Positions 1 through 5,503 of a stretch of 14,420 nt of DNA are shown here, in pieces. A model generated the notes under the pieces. That model did no database searches and had not been told where the DNA came from. It worked only from the letters and a program-made list of their open reading frames with translations. The stretch's first letter is position 1. The number at the start of each line of letters is the position of its first letter. The translations under genes and the position numbers were made by a program. The stretch lies in the NCBI GenBank assembly GCA_034409565.1, contig DAOUMS010000025.1, forward strand, positions 1 to 14,420. Reading direction: 5' to 3'. This DNA comes from E44-bin89 sp034409565. GTDB taxonomy: Bacteria > Chloroflexota > Dehalococcoidia > Dehalococcoidales > RBG-16-60-22.

Positions 1-116
1 GTGCCGACCCCGATGGCTCCTACCCACTGCGCAAACTGCTGGACAAGATGGACATCCCCTACTACATCAACGGAAAACAGAACGTTGGCCTGGGTCGGCC
101 AGTGGCTAATGTTTAA
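1..116 (+). CDS. C-terminal fragment of an unidentified protein (5' end outside window)
   Basis: An open frame enters from the left edge (first full codon at 3) and ends at TAA 114-116. It gives 37 residues, starting ADPDGSYPLRKLLDKMDIPY and ending GLGRPVANV. The codon use matches the GC-rich genes around it. Only the tail is visible, with no diagnostic motif, so I do not assign a family. The next gene starts 14 bases downstream with its own strong ribosome binding site, so the two are probably co-transcribed and may act together. Confidence 0.6.
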   Translation, partial: ADPDGSYPLRKLLDKMDIPYYINGKQNVGLGRPVANV

Positions 117-130
117 TCAGGAGGATATGA

Positions 131-745
131 ATGACACACACTTTGCATCGCCGTGGGACCAGAGAGAGCCTGAGTGAAGACTATGTCGTGCTGATGATAC
201 AGGCAGTTGGCCACAATGAAGAAGGCCACCGGCAGAAAGTGCAGAAATTCCTCCGCATGGCCCTGCGCCACAACGCGGTAAATATCGGCAGCGTTTCCAT
301 GGGTGGCATGATTGATAAAGCGGAAGAGGTCATTGCCAATGTCGACAAGATAGGTCACGCAGTTTTTTATAATCCTGAAGATGTAACCGCTGTCCTGAAA
401 GAGCTCAAGGAAGCCGACCTCGGTCTATCGGTTGTGGTCAGCGGCATTTATGAGAAAGTCGATGAGTGTATCGAGAAAGCGGGACTGAAGCACCACACGG
501 CCAATTTTTCTCTCGGTCCCTGGGGAAGAACCGAAAAATTGCCCCCCAATGAAATCCTTGAGGTTACCACCATGTGTGGCCATGCCCTGATTGCGCCAAA
601 CCTGGTCCGGGAAATGGTGAAGGAGATAAAGGCCGGAACCAAAACCCCTGAAGAAGCCGCCAAAGTCCTGGCACCTCAATGTGCCTGCGGTGTGTTCAAT
701 CCCAGACGAGCCGCCAGCTTGATGAAGGCCATGGCCGGCAAGTAA
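131..745 (+). CDS. Unidentified 204-residue protein with C-terminal Cys/His motifs
   Basis: ATG at 131 is preceded by AGGAGG at 119-124 with a 6-base spacer, an ideal start. The product is soluble, with no signal peptide or membrane segment. The N-terminus carries THTLHRRGT (residues 2-10). A well-ordered middle part includes KELKEADLGLSVVVSG (90-105). The C-terminal third has two Cys clusters: MCGH (148-151) and CACG (184-187, in APQCACGVFNP), plus Cys113. These could bind a metal or an Fe-S cluster, or be redox active; that is inference. I have an impression of similar proteins in strict anaerobes but cannot name a family or reaction. It lies 14 bases behind an unidentified partial gene and is followed by a strong terminator, so it is the last gene of its operon. 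Confidence 0.85.
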   Translation: MTHTLHRRGTRESLSEDYVVLMIQAVGHNEEGHRQKVQKFLRMALRHNAVNIGSVSMGGMIDKAEEVIANVDKIGHAVFYNPEDVTAVLKELKEADLGLSVVVSGIYEKVDECIEKAGLKHHTANFSLGPWGRTEKLPPNEILEVTTMCGHALIAPNLVREMVKEIKAGTKTPEEAAKVLAPQCACGVFNPRRAASLMKAMAGK

Positions 746-772
746 CTGACCGGTTGTCATTGTTTACCATGT

Positions 773-805
773 GGGAGGGGAAGGTTTTCCCCTCCCCAGT
801 TTTTT
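773..805 (+). terminator. Rho-independent terminator
   Basis: A perfect 10-bp stem pairs GGGAGGGGAA (773-782) with TTCCCCTCCC (787-796) around a GGTT loop. Six T residues follow at 800-805. It lies 28 bases after the stop codon of the upstream gene and closes that transcription unit. Confidence 0.9.
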
Positions 806-824
806 ACCAAAAAGGCAAATGCCA

Positions 825-854
825 TTGCCATATATTACTTTTAATGGTTAAACT
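825..854 (+). promoter_or_regulatory. Candidate sigma70-type promoter for the 86-residue protein
   Basis: TTGCCA (825-830) and TAAACT (849-854) are separated by 18 bases. They sit just after the terminator and about 45 bases before the next start codon. The same -10 hexamer occurs in the arsR promoter of this window. An alternative -10, TATATT at 854-859, would give too long a spacer. The call rests on consensus matching only. Confidence 0.4.
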
Positions 855-899
855 ATATTAATTAATCATGACCGGGTTTTCTTATGGAGGGAGGATAAC

Positions 900-1160
900 A
901 TGGTGCCGGAAGAGAATACAGGCAAAAAGGGTTCTGCCGAAAGCTTTGGCGAGATGTTCCGCGCCTTTGGTGAAGCCATAAGCGAAATTTTTAACGACCC
1001 CCAGCTCAAGGAAAAGGCAAAAGACTTCGGCGAGAGCGCCGCCAATGCCGCCAAGACCTTTGGCGGTCGCTTCCAGGACGATGAGGTAAAGGCCAGATTC
1101 AGAGAAGTGGGTAAAGCGGCGCAGGAATTTGGCAAAAGCATCGCCGACCGCTTCAAATAA
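900..1160 (+). CDS. Small helical protein with a tandem 27-residue repeat, function unknown
   Basis: ATG at 900 follows GGAGGGAGG (about 886-894), a strong ribosome binding site. The 86-residue product is charged, rich in Ala, Gly, Lys and Phe, has no Cys or Trp, and contains no membrane segment. Residues 33-59 (starting DPQLKEKAKDFG) and 60-86 (starting DDEVKARFREVG) align without gaps. They share D, K, G, A, K, R and F at equal positions, with conservative changes elsewhere, so the C-terminal two thirds is an internal duplication. The pattern suggests amphipathic helices that could lie on a membrane surface or bundle, as in apolipoprotein-like or stress-related small proteins; this is inference. 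The gene stands alone between a terminator and a DUF5684-type gene. Confidence 0.75.
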   Translation: MVPEENTGKKGSAESFGEMFRAFGEAISEIFNDPQLKEKAKDFGESAANAAKTFGGRFQDDEVKARFREVGKAAQEFGKSIADRFK

Positions 1161-1202
1161 GCGATGATAAAATCACCGTGTCAGGTCGAATTGAGGTGAA
1201 AC

Positions 1203-1556
1203 ATGTGGCACTGGATGACATTTGGTGGAATTCCCCCGTTCTGGGGTCTGGCGGTATATGTCTGGCTGGCGCTCACTCTCTACATCATCGCCAACCGGAC
1301 CGGTACCAGTAATGCCTGGCTGGCCTGGATACCGATTGCCAACCTGTATTTGACCTGCAAGGTTGCCGGATATTCGGGCTGGTGGACTATCCTGTTTTTC
1401 ATTCCGCTGGCCAATTTAGTTCTCGGCATCATTGTCTGGATGGGAATTGCCAGGGCCAGAAAACAGCCGTCCTGGCTGGGCATATTGATGATTATCCCCA
1501 TCGTGAACCTGATAATCCCGGGGGTGCTGGCCTTCACCAGAGGAGACACATTTTAA
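1203..1556 (+). CDS. DUF5684-type four-helix membrane protein
   Basis: ATG at 1203 has GAGGTG about 5 bases upstream. The 117-residue product is almost entirely membrane embedded, with hydrophobic segments near residues 12-30, 38-50, 60-80 and 90-111. Three semi-repeated signatures mark the family: NAWLAWIPIANLYL (37-50), GYSGWWTILFFIPLANLVLG (56-75) and PSWLGILMIIPIVNLIIPG (89-107). This W-x-x-x-x-IP-x-x-N-L pattern is what I recall for DUF5684 proteins, whose biochemical role is not established. No signal peptide or catalytic residues are evident. It lies 42 bases after the repeat protein and may share its transcript. AT-rich DNA begins right after its stop codon. Confidence 0.75.
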   Translation: MWHWMTFGGIPPFWGLAVYVWLALTLYIIANRTGTSNAWLAWIPIANLYLTCKVAGYSGWWTILFFIPLANLVLGIIVWMGIARARKQPSWLGILMIIPIVNLIIPGVLAFTRGDTF

Positions 1557-1584
1557 CCTTTTTACCGGTTTTATTTGCATTTAG

Positions 1585-1619
1585 TTGATTTATGTAGGCG
1601 GTTAAGATATTCTCTTAAC
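1585..1619 (+). promoter_or_regulatory. Candidate promoter overlapped by a 7-bp inverted repeat
   Basis: TTGATT (1585-1590) and TATTCT (1608-1613) are spaced 17 bases apart. The -10 element sits in the middle of a perfect inverted repeat, GTTAAGA (1601-1607) and TCTTAAC (1613-1619), with a 5-base spacer. That layout is typical of a repressor operator covering the -10. It ends 20 bases before the next start codon. Confidence 0.4.
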
Positions 1620-1639
1620 AATAATAAAGATGGAGCAAA

Positions 1640-2059
1640 ATGCCTACATTATCTAACAGAACCAAGTCATTATTTGCAGCCTTTATTGTTATTGTTGGGT
1701 TACTTTATGCTGCCATCCCGTATACCATCTATAGGGGGTGGAGCATAATGGAACAAATAGTTCGCTTCGCAAATTGGGTTTATCCGCCTCTTAATTGGCA
1801 AGTAGCTAAAGGATATGAAATTGAAGCTAAAATCTTGGCTCATTCAGCAGACGCGTTGTTATTACTTGGCGTAGGCGTTTTCATCTGGTTCGTCATAAGC
1901 CTAGTAAAAGATAAAAAATCATCGTCATCTCTTGAAGTAATAGTAAATCAACTCCGACAATCAGTTGATAATCTAGATACCACAATTAAAGACTTGGCAA
2001 CTAAAATCAAACCAGAGCAAGAAAAAAGTGCTAAAGATGACAAAGAGAGCGAGTCATGA
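1640..2059 (+). CDS. Small two-helix membrane protein with C-terminal coiled coil, unrecognised
   Basis: ATG at 1640 has GGAG at 1632-1635. The 139-residue product has a hydrophobic segment at about 11-31, a roughly 40-residue loop, and a second segment at about 71-89. A basic stop-transfer stretch (KDKK) follows, then a probable cytoplasmic coiled coil at 97-124 (LEVIVNQLRQSVDNLDTTIK) and a highly charged tail. I do not recognise a family. The DNA is clearly AT-rich, with A/T at most third positions, unlike the GC-rich genes on both sides, which points to horizontal acquisition. It has its own candidate promoter and operator-like inverted repeat and is bracketed by short direct repeats. A small membrane sensor or a pore-type effector are both possible; neither is shown. 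Confidence 0.75.
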   Translation: MPTLSNRTKSLFAAFIVIVGLLYAAIPYTIYRGWSIMEQIVRFANWVYPPLNWQVAKGYEIEAKILAHSADALLLLGVGVFIWFVISLVKDKKSSSSLEVIVNQLRQSVDNLDTTIKDLATKIKPEQEKSAKDDKESES

Positions 2060-2185
2060 ATGCCAACCAAAAGCAAATAAAACCTTTTTACCCGGTAGTG
2101 TATTATTTTGGTTTTGGTGTGGTAGAATGAATATAGTTTCAGATAATAATTTTATGTTGTGTTACAAAAGTCATATCTAAATTTA

Positions 2186-2213
2186 TTGACATTTAGTATA
2201 TTCATAATATAAG
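2186..2213 (+). promoter_or_regulatory. Promoter of the AT-rich two-gene unit
   Basis: TTGACA (2186-2191), a perfect -35, and TATAAG (2208-2213) are 16 bases apart. A start codon follows 27 bases later. The 180-base gap before this point (2060-2239) is AT-rich and shows no gene. Confidence 0.55.
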
Positions 2214-2239
2214 ATGTCAGCGTTAGAAGGTGGTGAGTT

Positions 2240-2578
2240 ATGTCTAATGTAATTTCTCCTCAAGAATCTGAGTTTATATCAGATTTAGAGCAAGAAATCT
2301 ATAACAATATCAGCGATGCGATAGTTAAGTATATTCTCGATAAAAAATGGCTAAATTCCAAAGAAATTAGCGACGCCATAATTTCTTTATGTAACGAAAT
2401 AAATAATGAGAATATTGATAGAGATATGGGTTCTGTAGTGCTAAAGCGTTTAGTGGCTGATTATGTTGAAAGTGAATTAGATTCAATGCTTGACAAACAC
2501 TTCATGAATCAAAAATATCCTCAATTCGACTTTGGTCGGTTATCCTTTTCAGAAAAACTTCTTAAGGGACTGGCGTAG
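2240..2578 (+). CDS. Small acidic helical protein, unrecognised
   Basis: ATG at 2240 is preceded by AAGGTGGTG (2227-2235), a near-ideal ribosome binding site. The 112-residue product is soluble and predicted mostly helical. It is acidic in its first 85 residues, with a single Cys at 51, and ends in a short basic/aromatic part (QKYPQFDFGRLSFSEKLL). No catalytic motif or known domain is evident. Codon use is AT-rich, like the genes on either side within the islet. Its stop codon is two bases from the ATG of the following membrane-protein gene, so the pair is surely one transcript and the products probably work together. A soluble regulator or antitoxin-like partner for the membrane protein is one guess among several. 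Confidence 0.75.
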   Translation: MSNVISPQESEFISDLEQEIYNNISDAIVKYILDKKWLNSKEISDAIISLCNEINNENIDRDMGSVVLKRLVADYVESELDSMLDKHFMNQKYPQFDFGRLSFSEKLLKGLA

Positions 2579-2580
2579 GA

Positions 2581-3003
2581 ATGGAGAAAAGGAAGAAGAA
2601 GGATAAAGAGAAAGAGGGAAAAGACGAAGAATCTTTGATACCAAGTGAAATACTTGAGAAGCTTCCAGCTGAAGACCGCTCCAAGATATTAAGACAATTT
2701 ACCGCGACGATGGCATTGGGGCGGGTTTCTGTTGGTAATCCTTTGCATGAAAAAATAACTGAAAAGCATATAGATAAGATTATTGATGGGGTTGATAGGA
2801 CAAACGATAGAATTGCGAATGATAGAAAATCAACTAGACGATATGTATTTTATGGAGCGCTCACCTTTCTAGTAGTATTCGTAGGTCTTTTAGTGTTTTT
2901 TAAGCTTCAAGGGGCTGGTGATACAGTTCTGAATCTGATAATAGGCGGTTTTTCGTTTGTTGGGGGTATCGGGGGTGGTTTTGCCCTAAGTAGATTTGTA
3001 TAA
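2581..3003 (+). CDS. Small membrane protein with charged N-terminus and two C-terminal helices
   Basis: ATG at 2581 begins two bases after the upstream stop, with AAGGGA at 2564-2569 as ribosome binding site inside the preceding gene. The 140-residue product starts with a very basic, Lys/Glu-rich stretch (1-17). A soluble helical part follows, with EILEKLPAEDRSKIL at 23-37. It ends in two membrane segments, about 88-107 and 115-138; the second is unusually Gly-rich (GGFSFVGGIGGGF). A cytoplasmic head before a terminal helix hairpin recalls DUF2335-like and SLATT-like small membrane proteins, but I see no decisive motif. It shares AT-rich composition and transcript with the upstream gene. Whether it is a pore, a sensor or a structural protein cannot be told from sequence. 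Confidence 0.75.
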   Translation: MEKRKKKDKEKEGKDEESLIPSEILEKLPAEDRSKILRQFTATMALGRVSVGNPLHEKITEKHIDKIIDGVDRTNDRIANDRKSTRRYVFYGALTFLVVFVGLLVFFKLQGAGDTVLNLIIGGFSFVGGIGGGFALSRFV

Positions 3004-3057
3004 CTTGGTTGTTGCCAATACACTTTATTTCAACCGCACAATTTCCTCAATAGTCCA

Positions 3058-3113
3058 GATATGATTAGTTAATCCAGATGCCATTGCTGGTGTCTTCGGA
3101 TATGGATTAGCTA
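3058..3113 (+). other. Gene-free stretch with a possible hairpin and an imperfect direct repeat
   Basis: TAATCCA (3070-3076) can pair with TGGATTA (3103-3109). Nested inside, GATGCCA (3077-3083) can pair with TGGTGTC (3088-3094), with two G-U pairs, around TTGC. The arms also form an imperfect direct repeat, GATATGATTAG (3058-3068) against GATATGGATTAG (3099-3110). There is no T-run, so it is not a simple terminator. The rest of 3004-3148 shows no gene. Confidence 0.35.
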
Positions 3114-3148
3114 GCGACTTGTGTGGTCTGACATTTTACCCATATCAC

Positions 3149-3179
3149 TTGACAAACCCATCCCTTTTACCTGTATACT
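3149..3179 (+). promoter_or_regulatory. Promoter of the trp operon
   Basis: TTGACA (3149-3154) is a perfect -35 and TATACT (3174-3179) a five-of-six -10. The 19-base spacer is longer than ideal. Transcription would start near 3186, about 30 bases before the T-box stem I, which is the expected layout. Confidence 0.6.
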
Positions 3180-3218
3180 TAATTAACATATAGTGAAAGG
3201 CTTTGAACAGGACTAGTA

Positions 3219-3483
3219 GGCTCCAGAGCGGGGCGCAGAGAGTCGGGTAAGGTGAGAGCCGATGCCAGCGCCGGAGCAGAATGGACCTGGGAGCCGCAAA
3301 CCGAAAGCCATAAAAGTGAGTAGGACTTGACGCAGGGGAAGCGTTAGCAAATCCCAGGGTATCGTCCTCAAGCAAAAGGGCCGTACCTGATAGAGATGGT
3401 CACTTATTTCTTTTTTATTTTCTGACCAAGAAGGGTGGCACCGCGGAAGCAGCCTCCGCCCCTTTTAGGGCGGGGGTTTTTTT
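3219..3483 (+). promoter_or_regulatory. T-box riboswitch (tRNA-Trp sensing) controlling the trp operon
   Basis: The leader has the parts of a T-box. The stem I base pairs GGCTCC (3219-3224) with GGAGCC (3290-3295). The distal signatures GCAGAGAGTC (3235-3244) and GGTGAGAGCC (3251-3260) are present. The specifier region GAATGGACC (3279-3287) presents UGG (3282-3284), the Trp codon. Stem III pairs TGGTCA (3397-3402) with TGACCA (3423-3428). It leads into the T-box proper, AAGGGTGGCACCGCGG (3431-3446), whose UGGCA bulge is expected to pair with the acceptor end of uncharged tRNA. By family knowledge, uncharged tRNA-Trp stabilises the antiterminator and allows read-through into trpE. No tryptophan-rich leader peptide is seen, so this is not classical ribosome-mediated attenuation. 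Confidence 0.95.
3453..3483 (+). terminator. T-box-controlled intrinsic terminator
   Basis: CCTCCGCCC (3453-3461) pairs with GGGCGGGGG (3468-3476), including one T-G wobble, around a 6-base loop. Seven T residues follow at 3477-3483. The left arm lies just after the T-box sequence, so terminator and antiterminator can exclude each other. It stands 24 bases before trpE. Confidence 0.9.
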
Positions 3484-3506
3484 ATTTCCCAAAAAGGCAA
3501 ATAAAT

Positions 3507-4946
3507 ATGTACTACCCAAAATTAGAAGACGTGAAACAATTGCAGAAACAGGGCAATCTGGTGCCGGTGTACCGTGAAATGATGGCTGACCTAGAGACAC
3601 CGGTGTCGGCCTACCTCAAGATAGCCCAGGGCAACCATTCATTTCTCCTCGAGAGTGTGGAGGGCGGGGAAAGGCTGGCCCGCTACAGCTTCATTGGCAC
3701 GGAGCCGTCTCTGGTCATCAAGACGGGCAAAAAGAATCCCGTCGACCCGCTGAGGCTGATTGAAAAAGAGTTTCAGCATTACCGCCCGGTAGCGGTGTCC
3801 GGCCTGCCCCGCTTTCACGGCGGCATCGTCGGCTATCTCAGCTACGAGGTAGCACGTTACTTTGAAGAACTGCCCGCGCCGGCTAATGACCCGCTCGGAC
3901 TTCCCGAGTCCATGCTGATGCTGGCGGACACGCTGCTGGTCTTCGACCACCTGACCCACAAGATAAAGATAGTCGCCCATGCCCATCTTGATGGTGATAT
4001 TGAACAGGCATACCGTGAGGCAACGGAGAAAATCGACCAGATGATGGCAAGGCTGAGGCAGCCCATCAGTGCGCAGGCCCTGTCATCAGCCGGAATAGAA
4101 TCGCCGGTTACGTCGAACCTTTCTCAGGCGGAGTATGAAAAAATAGTCGAGAAGGCCAAGCAATACATCTTTGACGGCGATATCATTCAGACAGTGCTGT
4201 CGCAGCGGCTCTCCAAACGTACCCGCGCCAGTCCCTTTGCCATCTACCGCGCGTTGCGCTCCATTAACCCCTCTCCCTATATGTACTTCCTGCACCTTGA
4301 CGACTGCCATATTATTGGCGCTTCCCCGGAACTGCTGGTCAGGGTGGAGGACGGCGTTGTCTCCAACCACCCCATCGCCGGCACCCGTCCCCGCAGCCCT
4401 GACCCCGACCGCGATTTGGAACTGGCCAGAGAGCTGCTGAACGACGAGAAAGAGCGGGCTGAGCACATCATGCTGGTCGACCTCGGCCGCAATGATATCG
4501 GCCGCATCAGCCAGCCGGGCACCGTTTCCGTGACGCAGTTTATGGACATCGAACGCTACTCGCACGTGATGCACCTGGTGTCCCACGTGCAGGGTAAATT
4601 ACGGGCGGGCATGACCCAGTTCGATGCTTTAAGGGCCTGCTTCCCCGCCGGCACCGTCTCCGGGGCGCCGAAGATTCGGGCCATGGAGATTATCGCCGAG
4701 CTGGAGCCAGACCAGAGAGGCCCCTATGCCGGCGCCGTTGGCTACTTTGATTTCTCCGGCAACCTGGACACCGCCATCGCCATCCGCACCATCGTCATCA
4801 AGGACGGCGTGGCCCACGTGCAAGCGGGCGGCGGCATCGTGGCCGACAGCGTTCCCGAAAATGAATACCAGGAAAGCCTGAACAAAGCCCAGGCATTACT
4901 TGCCGCCATCAAGCAGGCGGAGGCCAGTCATGCTGCTGTTAATTGA
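3507..4946 (+). CDS. trpE: Anthranilate synthase component I (TrpE)
   Basis: Converts chorismate to anthranilate with ammonia from TrpG, the first committed step of tryptophan synthesis, in the cytoplasm. The frame opens at 3435, but that lies inside the T-box. The real start is ATG 3507, after AAAGG (3493-3497), giving 479 residues, a normal length. The N-terminal part has LLES (47-50) and the middle NPSPYMY (254-260), both part of the Trp feedback-inhibition pocket. The C-terminal chorismate-binding domain shows IAGTRPR (290-296), EHIMLVDLGRNDIGR (319-333), FPAGTVSGAPKIRAMEII (379-396) and QAGGGIVADSVPENEYQES (439-457). It is first in the operon and overlaps trpG by 17 bases. The feedback residues and operon context favour TrpE over PabB. 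Control is by the T-box and probably by Trp itself. Confidence 0.97.
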   Translation: MYYPKLEDVKQLQKQGNLVPVYREMMADLETPVSAYLKIAQGNHSFLLESVEGGERLARYSFIGTEPSLVIKTGKKNPVDPLRLIEKEFQHYRPVAVSGLPRFHGGIVGYLSYEVARYFEELPAPANDPLGLPESMLMLADTLLVFDHLTHKIKIVAHAHLDGDIEQAYREATEKIDQMMARLRQPISAQALSSAGIESPVTSNLSQAEYEKIVEKAKQYIFDGDIIQTVLSQRLSKRTRASPFAIYRALRSINPSPYMYFLHLDDCHIIGASPELLVRVEDGVVSNHPIAGTRPRSPDPDRDLELARELLNDEKERAEHIMLVDLGRNDIGRISQPGTVSVTQFMDIERYSHVMHLVSHVQGKLRAGMTQFDALRACFPAGTVSGAPKIRAMEIIAELEPDQRGPYAGAVGYFDFSGNLDTAIAIRTIVIKDGVAHVQAGGGIVADSVPENEYQESLNKAQALLAAIKQAEASHAAVN

Positions 4947-5499
4947 TAACTACGATAGCTTTACCTACAACCTTTACCAGTACCTCAGCGAACTGGGTGA
5001 AGAGGTGCAGGTGTTCCGCAACGATAAAATCAGCCTTGACGGGATTGAGAAGCTGGCGCCGGAACGCATCGTTATTTCCCCCGGGCCGGGCGCGCCGCCG
5101 CAGGCCGGCATCTCCAATGACGTCATCCGGCACTTCGGGCCACATCTGCCAGTGCTGGGCGTCTGCCTGGGGCACCAGTGCCTCGGCTACAGCTTCGGCG
5201 GCCGGGTGGAGGGTGCCGGTGAAATCAAGCACGGCAAGTCATCTCTAATTCACCATGATGGCCGCGGGCTGTTCGCCGGTCTGCCCAACCCGTTCCCCGC
5301 CATCCGCTATCACTCCCTGGCGGTGATGCGTGATGGCCTGCCCGACTGCCTTCAGGTCAGCGCCTGGACGGAAAACGGCCTTATCATGGGCCTGCGCCAC
5401 CGCCAGTACCCAATTGACGGCGTGCAGTTCCACCCGGAGTCCATCATGACCGAGGTAGGTAAAGATTTACTGAGGAATTTTATCGACAGGGAGGATTAA
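4930..5499 (+). CDS. trpG: Anthranilate synthase component II, glutamine amidotransferase (TrpG)
   Basis: Class I glutamine amidotransferase that hydrolyses glutamine and channels ammonia to TrpE. ATG 4930 is chosen because GGAGG (4919-4923) lies 6 bases upstream and the product then begins with the family's usual LLLIDNYDSFTYNL. The catalytic triad is visible: Cys79 in GVCLGHQ (77-83), and His168 and Glu170 in QFHPES (166-171). The oxyanion-loop motif SPGPGAPPQAG is at 50-60 and RYHSLAV at 126-132. At 189 residues it is full length and free-standing, not fused to TrpD as in enterobacteria. The start overlaps the end of trpE by 17 bases, suggesting translational coupling and equal production of the two subunits. 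It could also serve PabB, as PabA-type proteins do. Confidence 0.96.
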   Translation: MLLLIDNYDSFTYNLYQYLSELGEEVQVFRNDKISLDGIEKLAPERIVISPGPGAPPQAGISNDVIRHFGPHLPVLGVCLGHQCLGYSFGGRVEGAGEIKHGKSSLIHHDGRGLFAGLPNPFPAIRYHSLAVMRDGLPDCLQVSAWTENGLIMGLRHRQYPIDGVQFHPESIMTEVGKDLLRNFIDRED

Positions 5500-5503
5500 A
5501 ACA

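Larger units (their letters stand above)
1555..2096 (+). repeat. Pair of short direct repeats flanking an AT-rich gene
   Basis: AACCTTTTTACC occurs at 1555-1566, overlapping the TAA of the DUF5684-type gene, and again at 2081-2092. Both are followed by CGGT, with one extra C in the second copy. The two copies bracket the small membrane-protein gene. They could be the scar of an insertion, or coincidence in T-rich DNA. Confidence 0.35.

Noticed and set aside
679..861. Plus-strand frame of 60 codons overlapping the terminator
   Set aside because: It overlaps the end of a confident gene in another frame and runs through the hairpin terminator; it has no ribosome binding site.
3145..3375. Minus-strand frame of 76 codons under the trp leader
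   Set aside because: The region is explained by the plus-strand promoter and T-box RNA. The frame has no start signals and no protein-like pattern.
3435..3506. In-frame upstream extension of trpE
   Set aside because: It lies inside the T-box and terminator, encodes sequence unlike any TrpE N-terminus and lacks a ribosome binding site. ATG 3507 fits.
3186..3506. Classical trp attenuator with a Trp-rich leader peptide
   Set aside because: No short frame with consecutive Trp codons precedes the terminator. The T-box core and UGG specifier explain the leader instead.
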